NCBI GenBank assembly: GCA_903883645.1
Contig: CAISBR010000182.1
Location: forward strand, 1 to 64,000
Source of the DNA: an uncultured Myxococcales bacterium
GTDB lineage: Bacteria; Myxococcota_A; UBA9042
Reading direction: 5' to 3'
DNA: 64,000 bases
The translations under genes were made by a program, and so were the position numbers. The notes below the pieces were generated by a model. The model was not told the DNA's origin. It did no database searches and saw only the letters and a list, made by a program, of their open reading frames with translations. Shown one piece after another: positions 50,140-62,200 of this stretch. Each line of letters starts with the position of its first letter. Within the stretch, counting starts at the first letter, position 1.

Positions 50140-51747
50140 ATGAGGCGTAGCGCTCGCACATTGCTGACGCTGGCGTTGGGGCTGCTGGGCGCGCTGACGC
50201 CAGTGGCGGGCCAAGCCGCAGTGCCGTCGACCCTAGACGCGACGGGTACGCTGACTTCGGCGTTGGGTACCCCTGCGGCGGATGGTAACTACACGGCGAA
50301 CTTTACCCTGTATGGCGGGCCGGTGGGCGGCAGCGCGCTGTGGTACGAGGGTGGGGTCCAGCTTACTGTAAAGAATGGAGCTTTTAACTACACCTTGGGC
50401 GCCAAGACGCCGCTGACGCCGACGCTCTTGGCCTCTGGCGCTGTGTGGCTGGGGGTGCAAATCGGTCAAGAGCCCGAACTGACGCGGCGGCAACTGCAGA
50501 CGGTGCCGTACGCCCTGCGCGCCAGCGTGGCCGAAGGCGTGGATTGCTCGGGGTGTGTGGCGATCGGCGCGCTGAGTAGCGAGGTGCAGAGCACGTTTGC
50601 CAAGAAGCTGGATCTGCCGGCGGTCGCCAGCACGGGTAGTTACAAAGACTTGAAAGACTTGCCGAAGCTGGCCGATGTGGCCATGAGCGGCGCCTACGGC
50701 GACTTGATCAACGCCCCGGTGCTAGCCAAGCTCGGCACAAACTGCGGCACGGGCCTTGTGCTTCGCGGCTTCAAGGCCGATGGCAGCGTGGACTGCGCCG
50801 TGGCCAGCCTGCCGGTCGATGGCTTGGCGACCGTGTCGAACGGCTTGCTGACCAACCAGTTTGTTAGCACCACGCCGGGCAAGACCAACGTGGCTATCCC
50901 CGACGGTATCGGCGCGGGTGTTACGGATACCATCAGCTTCCCCGATGTGGGCGTGGCGCAAAAGCTTTGGATTCAGGTTGATCTGACCAGTAGCAACGTG
51001 GCGAACCTGTCGATCGAGCTTTTCGGCCCCAGCCAGACCAGCCCCTATGTGCTGTACAAAGGCACGAAGACCGGCACGAGCTTGTCGACCAAGTTCAATC
51101 TCGACACGCCGATTGCCACGGGCGATATCAACGCGGACTGGAGCGGCAAGAACCCTGCCGGCGTCTGGTCGATTGTGGTCAAGGACCCCAAGTCGGACGG
51201 GTTGAGCAGCGATGGCAAATTCAGCTGGTCGCTGGCGGTGCAGACAGTGTCGTCGCAGAAGGTCGAGGTGACGGGCAACCTGGTTCTCGACAAGGACCTG
51301 GATGTGGCCGGCAACCTGCGCCAGGGCGGGCAGCCGCTGGTGGGTAACTTCAAGTACGCCAAGATCGCCTTTGATTACCGTAATAATAACGCCGCAGCCG
51401 GCTGGGTCGATATCCCGCAACGCACGCTTACCTATACGAAGGTGCGCGCGGACTCGCTGCTCCGCGTCAGCTACCAAGACACGCTGGGCACCCTGGGTAC
51501 GAGCTACGCCCAGTGCATGTGGCGGTTTATGGTTGACAGTACGGTGCTGGGCGCGTTCTCGGCGGCCGACCTCTCGTACGGCGCGCAATGGCGCATGCAG
51601 TCGGCCCTCAACTCGACCATTGTGCCGAGCATTACGGCGGGCAGCCACACCATCAAGGTGCAGAGCTTGAATCAGGGCGCGACCGAGTGCCTGATGGGCT
51701 GGAACACGGGCATCAGCTACTTGTCGGTCGAAGAGGTGGGGCCATGA
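50140..51747 (+). CDS. Secreted protein with proprotein-convertase P-domain and CTHRC1-like C-terminal domain
   Basis: AAGGGGGG RBS before ATG 50140; signal peptide; YALRASVAEGVDCSGC segment; P-domain (FPDVGVAQKLWIQVDLTSSNVANLSIELFGP...GVWSIVVKDPKSDGLSSDGKFSWSLAVQT); C-terminal ...TECLMGWNTGISYLSVEEVGP. Confidence 0.78.
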   Translation: MRRSARTLLTLALGLLGALTPVAGQAAVPSTLDATGTLTSALGTPAADGNYTANFTLYGGPVGGSALWYEGGVQLTVKNGAFNYTLGAKTPLTPTLLASGAVWLGVQIGQEPELTRRQLQTVPYALRASVAEGVDCSGCVAIGALSSEVQSTFAKKLDLPAVASTGSYKDLKDLPKLADVAMSGAYGDLINAPVLAKLGTNCGTGLVLRGFKADGSVDCAVASLPVDGLATVSNGLLTNQFVSTTPGKTNVAIPDGIGAGVTDTISFPDVGVAQKLWIQVDLTSSNVANLSIELFGPSQTSPYVLYKGTKTGTSLSTKFNLDTPIATGDINADWSGKNPAGVWSIVVKDPKSDGLSSDGKFSWSLAVQTVSSQKVEVTGNLVLDKDLDVAGNLRQGGQPLVGNFKYAKIAFDYRNNNAAAGWVDIPQRTLTYTKVRADSLLRVSYQDTLGTLGTSYAQCMWRFMVDSTVLGAFSAADLSYGAQWRMQSALNSTIVPSITAGSHTIKVQSLNQGATECLMGWNTGISYLSVEEVGP

Positions 51748-53723
51748 TGCGTTCGCTACTGATTGCAGTTGGTTTGCTGGTGGCTGGCACGGCGCTGGCG
51801 GCGGTTCCCACCATTGCCCCGGTCGAGGGTGTGCTACAGGCCGCGGGTGGCACAGCGGCGGCAGATGGCGCGTATGACCTGAAGTTTGCGCTGTATTTGG
51901 CCGATGTGGGCGGCGCGGCGCAGTGGACCGAGGGGCCTGCGCAGATCGTGGTCAAAGCCGGCAGCTTTTCGTGGCAACTTGGGTCCAAGGCGGCGATTCC
52001 GCAAACGGTTTTGGCGCAAGGAAGTCTGTGGCTGGGTGTGACCGTGGGCGGCGATCCCGAGCTGCCGCGGCGGCCGCTTGGTGCCAGCTTGTTTGCGAAC
52101 CGCGCTGCATTGGCCGAAGGGCTCGACTGCTCGGGCTGCATTCAGGGCAGTCAGCTGGCCGGGACAGTGCTGCAACCCTATGCCAAGTCTACAGATCTTG
52201 CTGGCTACGCCAAGGCGACCGACTTGGGGGCCTATGCGAAGTCTTCGGACTTGGCCGATTACGTCAAGGCTGCGGCCCTGTCGAAGGTGGCCGGCACGGG
52301 CGCGTATGGCGACTTGAGTGGTGCGCCCCAGCTTGCCGATGTGGCGACTACGGGTAATTACGGTGACTTAAAGGGCCTGCCCATCCAAGCCAAGGTTGGC
52401 GGCAGCTGCGGCACCGGTCTGGTGATGAAGGGCATCAAGGCCGACGGCTCGTACGAGTGCGTACAGGGCTTCGACGTCAGCCTGTTGCCCCCCGACGGCA
52501 TCGACGAGATCAGCAACGGTCTTATTTTTAATCAGTTCATCGACATGGCCAGTGGCACGCCCGACGTGAGCATCCCCGACGGCCTGGGCGCCGGCAATAC
52601 CGACAGCCTGACCTTCCCAGACATCGGCGTGGCGCAGAAGATCTGGGTGCAGGTCGACGTGGCGAGCAGCGATATAAGTAAAGTAAAAATCGAGGCTTAC
52701 GGTCCCGCTATCGTGACGCCCTACGTCTTGTACGACGGCGGCAAGACGGGCACGACGCTGTCGGCTAAATTCAACCTCGACACGGCCATCGTCAGCGGCA
52801 ACTTGAGCGGCGACTGGGTCAGCAAGAATCCCAAGGGCTTGTGGTCGATCATGGTGCGCGACTCGCTCAAAAACCAGGCCACGCCCAGCGACGGCAAGTT
52901 CAACTGGTCGATCGGCATCCAGACCTTGTCGAGCAAGAAGGTTCAGGTCAAGGGTAACTTGCTCGTCGATGGCAGTGTAACGGTGGGTAAAGACTCCGCA
53001 ATCTGCGATGCCGGCAAGGCCGGCGCAATCCGCTGGACGGGCAGCATCTTGCAGCTGTGCAACGGCTCGGCCTGGTCGAGCTTGCTAGGTGCCGACGGCT
53101 CGTCGCAGGCCGCAGCGGCAGCGTCGTGCGCGGCGTTGACCAAGGCCAGCCCCGGCGCGGTCTCGGGACTGTATTGGCTCGACCCCAACGCGGGCTCGAC
53201 GAACGATGCCGTACAGGCGTACTGCGACTTTGCCAACAAGGGCGGCGGCTGGACGAAGGTCAGCGAGTTCGCCGAGACGGCCTACGACAACATGGCGGCA
53301 GCTCAGCGCAACGCACTGCCCTACACCGAAGTAATGATTCTGGAATATGAATACGCGAGCTTGCCAGCGTCGTACAGCACGTTCGTCGGTCAGTTTACCT
53401 GCTACAACACGCCCAAGACTGGATTTCAGACGAACGGCACAAGCGGCGCCAACTGCGATTCGGGCTGGCAAGTGCGCATCGGCGGCACGGGCGGCTCGTG
53501 TGGCGACGCCGAAGACGGCTGTTTCGGCATGTACTCCGGAGCCACCACGTTTGGCTCGGGCCTAGGCTGCAACTGGAGCTGCTCGTCGGGGGCTGTCACC
53601 ATCTACGGCAAGGGCTTCAACTGCAACTCGTGCCGCTGCCGCAATGGCCCGCAGACCACCACGGCCGGCTGTGGCAACGCGGGGGGCTGGGGCACCAAGA
53701 AGTACTGGATGTTTGTGCGCTGA
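51744..53723 (+). CDS. Secreted protein with P-domain and fibrinogen-like C-terminal domain, paralog of upstream gene
   Basis: ATGA overlap with upstream stop; P-domain (FPDIGVAQKIWVQVDVASSDISKVKIEAYGP); SGLYWLDPNAGSTNDAVQAYCDFANKGGGWTKV fibrinogen-C-like motif, Cys-rich end. Confidence 0.78.
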   Translation: MMRSLLIAVGLLVAGTALAAVPTIAPVEGVLQAAGGTAAADGAYDLKFALYLADVGGAAQWTEGPAQIVVKAGSFSWQLGSKAAIPQTVLAQGSLWLGVTVGGDPELPRRPLGASLFANRAALAEGLDCSGCIQGSQLAGTVLQPYAKSTDLAGYAKATDLGAYAKSSDLADYVKAAALSKVAGTGAYGDLSGAPQLADVATTGNYGDLKGLPIQAKVGGSCGTGLVMKGIKADGSYECVQGFDVSLLPPDGIDEISNGLIFNQFIDMASGTPDVSIPDGLGAGNTDSLTFPDIGVAQKIWVQVDVASSDISKVKIEAYGPAIVTPYVLYDGGKTGTTLSAKFNLDTAIVSGNLSGDWVSKNPKGLWSIMVRDSLKNQATPSDGKFNWSIGIQTLSSKKVQVKGNLLVDGSVTVGKDSAICDAGKAGAIRWTGSILQLCNGSAWSSLLGADGSSQAAAAASCAALTKASPGAVSGLYWLDPNAGSTNDAVQAYCDFANKGGGWTKVSEFAETAYDNMAAAQRNALPYTEVMILEYEYASLPASYSTFVGQFTCYNTPKTGFQTNGTSGANCDSGWQVRIGGTGGSCGDAEDGCFGMYSGATTFGSGLGCNWSCSSGAVTIYGKGFNCNSCRCRNGPQTTTAGCGNAGGWGTKKYWMFVR

Positions 53724-54466
53724 TGGCTGCACGGCAACAAGTAGTCTGTGGCTGGCACGCGGTGCTGGCAGCGTTGCAGCAGCGGCCTCGTCAACTGCGG
53801 CGCTTCTACCTGCATCGCGATCGCTCGGCGGAGCTGGCCGAGACGCTGCGGCAGCTGGCGCGGGCGCGCGTGCCCTATCACATTGTACCAGCTGAGGATT
53901 TAGAGCGGCTTTGCGCCTCGCGGGCCCATCAAGGGGTGGCAGCGGTGTTTGACCCGCCGGTCTTGCCTCATCTGAATGCCGCGGCGGTGAGGCTGCAAGC
54001 GCAGCAGCCGGGGGTATGGCTGGCGCTCGATGGGGTGGGTAATCCGCATAACTTGGGGGCGATTGCGCGTACTGCAGCGTTCTTGGGGGTGCGTGGTCTG
54101 TGGCTTGATGCCCGGGACGCCGCGCCGATTGCGAGCACGGCGGCACTGCGGACAGCAGAGGGCGCGCTTGAGCACCTCGATGTGGCGCTAGTCGACGACC
54201 TTGCTGCGGCGCTGGCCGACTTTGCCCGGGGCGGCGGGGCGACGGCGGCGCTGTGTCTAGACCAGGCGATCAGCTGGAACCAGTGGCAGCCAAGTCGCCA
54301 GCGCGGCGTAGTGGTGGTCGCGGGTGCCGAAGAGAGCGGCGTGCGTGCCGACGTGCGAGCGGCGTGCCAGACGGCGGTGCGCATCGACGGCACGGGCGCG
54401 GTCGAGAGCCTAAACGTCGGCGTGGCCGTGGGCATGGTGCTGTCCCGGCTGCTGGCTATGAACTAG
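53723..54466 (+). CDS. SpoU/TrmH-family RNA 2'-O-methyltransferase
   Basis: VCGWHAVLAAL..., LDGVGNPHNLGAIARTAAFLGV, VVAGAEESGV, GAVESLNVGVAVGMVLSRL; TGATG overlap with upstream gene. Confidence 0.92.
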   Translation: MAARQQVVCGWHAVLAALQQRPRQLRRFYLHRDRSAELAETLRQLARARVPYHIVPAEDLERLCASRAHQGVAAVFDPPVLPHLNAAAVRLQAQQPGVWLALDGVGNPHNLGAIARTAAFLGVRGLWLDARDAAPIASTAALRTAEGALEHLDVALVDDLAAALADFARGGGATAALCLDQAISWNQWQPSRQRGVVVVAGAEESGVRADVRAACQTAVRIDGTGAVESLNVGVAVGMVLSRLLAMN

Positions 54467-54483
54467 ACGATTTTGCTTGCGAG

Positions 54484-55005
<522 letters not shown>

Positions 55006-55140
55006 TGCAGCCTCGCGATAGCAGCCCGCCTTGCGGACTCGGCCGTGCTTGTAGCATTGTTGGCGACGCCTGACCAGACGCCGCTTGCAAACCTCTGACA
55101 CAAGCCAGCTAGTACACGAGCGCGTCTTCCGCTGGCGCAC

Positions 55141-56184
55141 CTAGTCCGGCACAATCCACGGTCCTGGCATCAATGCCAGCATGGTGCGCGGCACCGGCGC
55201 TGTCCAGCGCATTGGCTGCTGGGTGATCGGGTGTGGCATCACAATCCTATAGAAATGCAGCGCAATTTGGCCGCGCGGCACGCCGTTGCCATCCAGGTGC
55301 TTGCCCGGGATATCGATCAGCGCGTCGATCGGAACTTCGCCGACGTTGCGGCCGTGGAGCCGGTCGCCCACTACGGGGTGGCCAATCGCGGCAAGGTGGA
55401 TGCGGGCTTGGTGGCAACGGCCCGACTTCAAGGTTAATTCAAGGCGCGACATACCACGAGCGCGCGAGAGGAGCTTCCACTCGGTGATGGCAGACCGGCC
55501 CCCCTCTTCGACGGTCAAGGTCTTGTGGCGCAGGCCCGTGCTCGTGGCAACCGCTCCGATAGCGTGGCTAATGCGGCCTGCGGTGCCCTGAATATCGCCT
55601 TGTACTACAGTCATGTACGTGCGCACGCACAGCGACGAACGCCAGTTCCAGCGCAGGGCCTTGGCGGCGGCAGCCGAGCGCGAGAACAGCACGAGTCCGC
55701 TGGCCTCGGCATCGAGCAAGTTGATCGGAAACACGGGATCAAAGCCCTGCGCGTGCAATGACCGCACCACCGAGCGTTGGGCAAATGCACCACCAGGGTT
55801 GACCGGAAATCCTGCGGTCTTGTCGACCACCACCATGTCGTCGTCGGAGAAGAGCACCCGGCAGATGTCGGTGGGGTTCAGAGTTGGCTCGTCGAGAAGA
55901 CGTTTGCGCCGTTGGCGGGGCACCGCTGCCACTTGCTTGCGGGCGGCGCGCACCTCGACGCGCTCCGCGTCAATCCGCAACTCCTCCTCGGCGACATGGC
56001 TCGTACCCGGCTTGGCGATAGGGTCGGCAGTTCGCTTGGGCTTGGGTGGCGGCGGGAACAGCTCGGGCTTGGGCGGTGGGCCAAAAGGCGTAAGCGGCAT
56101 AGCAGCTTGCGAGTGCTGCGGTCGCCGCGGCGGAGGTCCGCCTTGGCCTGGGCGCGGGCGGTCGTGAGGGGGGCGGCGTTCCAT
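55141..56184 (-). CDS. RluA-family pseudouridine synthase
   Basis: DDDMVVVDKTAGFPVNPG, INLLDAEASGLVLFSRS (catalytic Asp context), LELTLKSGRCHQARIHLAAIGHPVVGD. Confidence 0.88.
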   Translation of the reverse strand: MERRPPHDRPRPGQGGPPPRRPQHSQAAMPLTPFGPPPKPELFPPPPKPKRTADPIAKPGTSHVAEEELRIDAERVEVRAARKQVAAVPRQRRKRLLDEPTLNPTDICRVLFSDDDMVVVDKTAGFPVNPGGAFAQRSVVRSLHAQGFDPVFPINLLDAEASGLVLFSRSAAAAKALRWNWRSSLCVRTYMTVVQGDIQGTAGRISHAIGAVATSTGLRHKTLTVEEGGRSAITEWKLLSRARGMSRLELTLKSGRCHQARIHLAAIGHPVVGDRLHGRNVGEVPIDALIDIPGKHLDGNGVPRGQIALHFYRIVMPHPITQQPMRWTAPVPRTMLALMPGPWIVPD

Positions 56185-56258
56185 GGGGGGGGCCTCGCTG
56201 CGTGGATCGAGCTCGCTAGCAGCGATGCGGGCTGGCGTCGCGCTGGTGAAAGGGGAGC

Positions 56259-59200
56259 CTAGGGGCAGGACTCGTCAGTGGCACCGTCGCAGTCATTGTC
56301 TTTGTTGTCGCCGCAGGACGCGCCAGTTTCTGTGCCGGACTGGTACATCGAGATCGCAGTGTAGGTGCATGCCCAGCCCGAGAGGCCGCTGCAACTGGCC
56401 GCAGCGCTGACGGTGGCGGTCTTGCACACGCCCTTGGTCCAGTCCACGCCGGGGCAATCGGCGTTAACAGGGGTGACGCCTTCGTCGGTCGAGCTGTTGC
56501 AGTCGTCGTCGACACCGTTGCACACCTCGGAGGCGGTGGGGTGGACGCTACCTACCGCGTCGTTGCAGTCGTTGCCCGGCCCGCTGACGGCGCCGTTGTT
56601 GGTCTTGCTGCAGGTGTTTGGCTTGCCGACAACGGTCATGTTCGCGTCGCAGTAGTCGTCGTTGTCGTCGTCGCAGCTTTCGTCGGTGCCTAGCTTGCAG
56701 TTGTTGTCGATGTCGTCGCAGATCTCGATGGCGCCGAGGTTGACGGCCAACTTGCTGTCATCGCAGTCGTCGCCCTTGCCGCCCACCGCAACAGACTTGC
56801 TGCAAGTGGTCGCCGAAGTCAGCGTCATGGTGGCGTCGCAATAGTCGTCATTGTCGTCGTCGCAGCCCTCGTCGGTGCTTGCGCTGCAGTTGTTGTCCAC
56901 GTTGTCGCAGATCTCGCTCGCGCCGGGATTGATGGTCGACTTGGAGTCGTCGCAGTCGTTGCCGGGGGAGCCCGCGCCACCGCCGCCATCGGTCTTGGTG
57001 CACGTGGCGGGCTTGCCTACGACGGTTTTGGTGGCGTCGCAGTAGTCGTCGTTGTCGACATCGCAGCCTTCGTCGGTGCCGCTGGCGCAGTTGTCGTCGA
57101 TATCGTTGCAGATCTCGGTGCGCAAGGGGTTGACGGTGGTCTTGGTGTCGTCGCAGTCGTCGCCCTTGCCGCCCAGTGCTACCGAGCTTTTGCAGGTGGT
57201 GGCAGAGGTTAGCAGCATCGTCGCGTCGCAGTAATCGTCGTTGTCGTCGTCGCAGCCCTCGTCGGTTGCGCCGCTGCAGTTGTCGTCGGTGTTGTTGCAC
57301 GCCTCGGCTGCGCCAGGATTCACCGCGACCTTGGTGTCGTCGCAGTCGTTGCCAAGCGCGCCGCCCGCGCCGCCGTCCGTCTTGCTGCAAGTGGTGGGTT
57401 TGCCGATGACGGTCTTCGTCGAGCTGCAATAGTCGTCGTTGTCGTCGTCACAGCCTTCGTCGGTGCCGCTGCTGCAATTGTCGTCGATATTATTACAGAT
57501 ATCGGATTTCGACGGATTTACAGCCGAGGAGGCATCGTTGCAGTCTTGGCCGAGCGCGCCTGCGTTGCCGCCGCTGGTGTTGCTTAGGCAGACCTTGGGC
57601 ACGTTGATGACGGTCATGCTGCTGTCGCAATAGCCGTCTTTGTCATCGTCGCAGCCCTCGTCGGTGATACCGCTGCAGTTGTCGTCGAGGTCATTGCACT
57701 GCTCGCCCTTGCCGGGGTTGAACGAAGGCCCAGTGCCGACGGTATCGTCGCAGTCGTCGCCCTTGCCGCCTATGGGCTTGGTGTTGGGGCACACTGTCGG
57801 GCTGCCGGTCACCACCATGGTGTTGTCGCAGTACTTGTCGCCGTCGTCGTCACACTTTTCGTCGATCTTGCTGTCGCAGTTATCGTCGAAGTTGTTGCAG
57901 ATTTCGGCCTTGCCGGGGTTGAAGTCCCAACCATTCACGCCGGGATCGTCGACGCAGTCGTTGCCCTTGGCACCGGTGGTGCCGCCGTTGGTGTTCGGGC
58001 AGACCTTGGGCGTGTTGTAGACGGTAAAGGCGGCGTCGCAGTACTTGTCGCCGTCATCGTCGCAGCCCTCGTCGGTGGCGCCGTTGCAGTTTTCGTCGAC
58101 GTCGTTGCAGGTTTCAGGCTTGCCCGGGTAAATCGCGCTGCCATTCTGCGCTGGGTCGTCGTTGCAGTCGTCGCCCTTGCCGCCCACTGCCGTCGAGTTG
58201 GGGCAGACCGTGACTGTGCCCTTGGCGCCCACTAGGCCCAGCGCAGCATCGCAGTACTTGTCGCCGTCGTCGTCGCAGCCTTCGTCGGTGCCGCCGGCAC
58301 AGTTGTCGTCGATGTTGTTGCACATCTCGGTCTTGCTGGGGTTTACGGCCGCGCTGCCGTCGTTGCAGTCGCCGCTCACTTTGGCCGTGTACTTGCTGGC
58401 GCCGTCGGCGATGCAGAAGCACTTGCTGGCCGCGGCGCCGTAGCTGTCCGCATCGGCATCGAGGTAGAACGTCGCACAACCTGTGGCATTTTCGTTGTTC
58501 AGGTTGCCATCGCAGTTCTCGTCGACGGACGGAGTGCTGCACTGCTCAGCGGCGCCCGGGTTAATGCCCTTGTCGACGTCGTTGCAGTCGCCAGAGACAA
58601 GCGTGGTAAAGCCCGTGACCGTGGCGGTGTTGCACAGGCACTTCGCGCTGCCGGTACCATAGCCGTCTTTGTCGCTGTCGAAAAAGTAGCTATTGCAGTT
58701 GATTGCACTCTCTTCGTCGGTTGCGCCGTTGCAGTTTTCGTCGATCTTGCCGTCGCACACCTCGGACTTGCCGGGGTTGATGAGCGCGCCGTTGGCGGTC
58801 GGATCATCGTTGCAGTCGTCGCCCTTGCCGCTCTTGATGGTGGTCTTGCTGCAAGCCGTGGTGTTCACGACGCTCATGGCAGAGTCGCAGTACTTGTCGC
58901 CGTCGTCGTCGCAGCCCTCGTCGGTGCCGCCGGCGCACTGGTTGTCGATGCCGTCGCAAACTTCGATGGCGGCTGGGTTTACCGGAGCGGCATTGTCGTT
59001 GCAGTCGTCGCCCTTGCCGCCGATGGCCACCGTCTTGGTGCAGGTGCTGGGCTTGCCCACGATGGCGATGCCCGCGTCGCAGTAGTCGTCGTTGTCGTCG
59101 TCGCAGCCCTCGTCGGTGCCGGTCTTGCAGTTGTTGTCGATGTCGTCGCAGATCTCGGCGGCCACGGGGTTGATCGCGGAAGCGCCGTCGTTGCAGTCGT

Positions 59201-62200
59201 CGCCCTTGCCGCCGGTCGCGGTCGAACTGGGGCAGGCTTTGACGGCGCCGACCATGGCCATGCTGGCGTCGCAGTAGCCATCCTTGTCATCGTCGCAGCC
59301 CTCGTCGGTGCCGATGATGCAGTTGTTGTCAATGTTGTCGCAGGCTTCAGCGATCGACGGATTGATGGTCACCACCGCGTCGTTGCAGTCGTCGCCCTTG
59401 CCGGCGATGGCGGTCGACTTGGGGCACGCGCTTGAGGTGGACAGGCCCATGCTCGCGTCGCAGAAGTCGTCGTTGTCGTCGTCGCAGCCCTCATCGGTGC
59501 CGGCAGCGCAGTTGTTGTCGACGTTGTCGCAGATCTCGGTAGCGGCGGGGTTGACCGCACCTGCACCGTCGTCGCAGTCGTCGCCCTTGCCGAACAGGGG
59601 CTTGCTCTTGGGGCACACGGCGGGCGCGGGGGTGGCAACGTCTTTCTTGATGTCGCAGTAGCCGTCGCCGTCTTTGTCGCACTGTTCGTCTGTGGCGCCC
59701 GAGCAGTTGTTGTCCTTGTCGTCGCAGGCCTCGATAATGCCGGGATTAAAGTACTTGCCGTCCTTGTTCGGGTCGTCGTTGCAGTCGTCGCCCGCCGCGC
59801 CGTCGCTGCCCACTACCGTGAGCGGGCACACCGCGGGCTTGCCGTACACCTTCATGCCCACATCGCAGTACTTGTCGCCGTCGTCGTCGCAGCCCTCGTC
59901 GACCACGCCGTTGCAGTTGTTGTCTTTGCCGTCGCAGACTTCGGTTTGCGGTTGGTAGCCGGGGCAGACCGCCTCGAGCTTGCTGTTTGCGCAAACCACG
60001 CTGCTTTTGGCGGTGGCGCACTCGCCTAGGCCGCAGCCCTCGCCCACGCCGAGCGAGGTGCCGTTGGGTTCTTTGTACTTGAAGATCTCGTCGGTTGTGC
60101 CGCTGCAGTTGTTGTCGATGCTATCGCAGAGCTCGCTGGCGGCGGGGTTGATCAGGCCGGCCGTCGCGTCTTTGCTGGGGTCGTCGTTGCAGTCGCCGCC
60201 GCCTTTGGGGCAACTCAGTGGCTTGCCGGCGGTGAACATAGTCGCCGTGCAGAACTGGTCCTTGTCTAGGTCGCAGCCTTCGTCGGTCAGGCCGTTGCAG
60301 TTGTCGTCGTAGTCGTTGCAAATCTCAGTAGTATTAGCGGGTTTGCTGCCATTCGGGTCGGTCGAGCAGGTGGCCTCGTCCGTCTTGCCCTTGGTGCACT
60401 CGACCATGCCAATGCCGCATTGACCAATGCCGTCGCAGGCTTGCGTGGTGCCGATTTTCGCGCCCCCCTCTTGGCCATAGAAGAATAGTTCGTCGGTCTT
60501 GCCGTTGCAGTCGTCGTCGAGCGTATTGCAGACCTCGGTCTTTTTATTGACCAAGTTGTTGCAGATCAAGCCCTTTTTGTCGCTTGTGCATACAGTCTTG
60601 CCGCCGGCGCACAGGCCGGTGCCGCAGCCATCGCCCACGTGGCGGATGCTGCTGTCGAAGTCAGCAAATTCAAAGTCTTCGTCGGTCTTGCCGTCGCAGT
60701 CGTTGTCCAAGCCGTCGCAGCTAATTTCTTTGCCATTTTCAAAGCTTGGCACGCCGCTGTAGTCGCATAGCCACTTGCCGGCGGGGCAGCTGTAGCCCAC
60801 ATTGTTGGGGTTGCACACGCCGACCAGCCAGCACGTCGAGTCGGTGATGGGCATGTTGCTCAGCTCATCGGTCTGACCGTCGCAGTCATCGTCGATACTA
60901 TTGCACTTTTCTTTGCTGGCCTTGGGCAGGCTGTCGCAGTCGAGCTTGCCGTTGCCATTGCCGCCGCCTTGGCAGATGACCTTGCCGTTCAAGCAGGCGC
61001 CCGTGCCACAAACTTGGGTAATCTTAAGTAGTTTTCCGTCCCAGTCGGCAAAATCAAAGTCCTCGTCTGTCTGGCCGTCGCAGTCGTTGTCTTCGCCGTC
61101 GCAGCTGGTCTCGACCATGGCGTAGCAGCTGGGCGAAGTGCCGGTGGTGGCGTCGCATTGGCACGACGGGCTGCCTTCGGCGCAGCTTTGCGTCTTCTTG
61201 AACTCGACCTTGGGCACCTTGCTGTAGTCGCAGCGCCAGATGCCGCTTACGCAAATGGTTGAAATGCCTCCAAGATCAGCGCCGCACACGCCCACCTTCT
61301 CGCACTTGCTGTCTTGCACGCTGGTCAGGCTTTCGTCGGTCTTGCCGTTGCAGTTGTCGTCTTGGTTGTTGCAGGTCTCGGCCTTGCTCTGGTCTTTCTT
61401 GCCGCCCGGGTCGGTCGAGCAGATCGCCTTGGCCAGCGTGGTACACTGCACTGTGCCGGTGCCGCAAGTGCCTACGCCGTCGCAGCTTTCGCCCCAGAGC
61501 TTGGTCTTGCTCGTGCCCTCTTCTAGGTACGGAAAGTCCTCGTCGGTCTGGCCATCGCAGTCCTGATCGTGATCGTCGCAGGTCTCTTTCTTGGGCCGGT
61601 AGTCGCCATAACAGCCTACGCAGACACCGATTTTGCCGTCGCCCAGGGGCGCGTAGGCCGCTTTGCCGCAGTCGAGGTCGTCGGGCTTGAAGTCGCTGGT
61701 CTTGGCTACAAAGTGCTTGCAGACCAAGTTGCCCTTCTGCAAGCCGCAGTCGCCGTTGGTATTGCCGCACTCTTTGTCCTCGGCGTCGGGGTTGCCTTCG
61801 TCGATTAGGCCATCGCAGTCATCGTCTTTGCCGTTGCACACTTCGACGGCGAAGGGGTGGATGTTGGGGTCGCCGTTGTCGCAATCGACATCGCCGTTGT
61901 ACTTGTCGCCATCTTTGTCGTCGCTGCACGGCACATCGCCGTCGGCCGGGCATGGGCCTTTGCCGTCGCCGCACATCTGCTTGGCACCTACATAAATCAG
62001 CGGATCGTTGGGTGCGCAGTCGAGTGCGCCCGTCTTGCCGTCGCCGTCGGGATCTTCGGCCGAACAGGGGGTGACGATGCCGTCGCAGTTAAAGTCCCAC
62101 AAGCCCGAGGCTGGCGAGCAATCCTGGTCGGGCGGGCAGCACTTCTCTTCTTCTTTCTTGATGTTGGGATTGTATTCGCTGTGGAATGCCGCAAACTTGT

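Noticed and set aside
56662-59661. Series of small plus-strand ORFs beginning MSSSQPSSV
   Set aside because: Regular antisense image of the TDEGCDDD repeat; no independent coding evidence.
56650-60000. Regularly spaced repeats considered as a CRISPR array
   Set aside because: Period is ~190-200 bp, repeats and intervening sequence are all in one reading frame, and no cas genes are visible.
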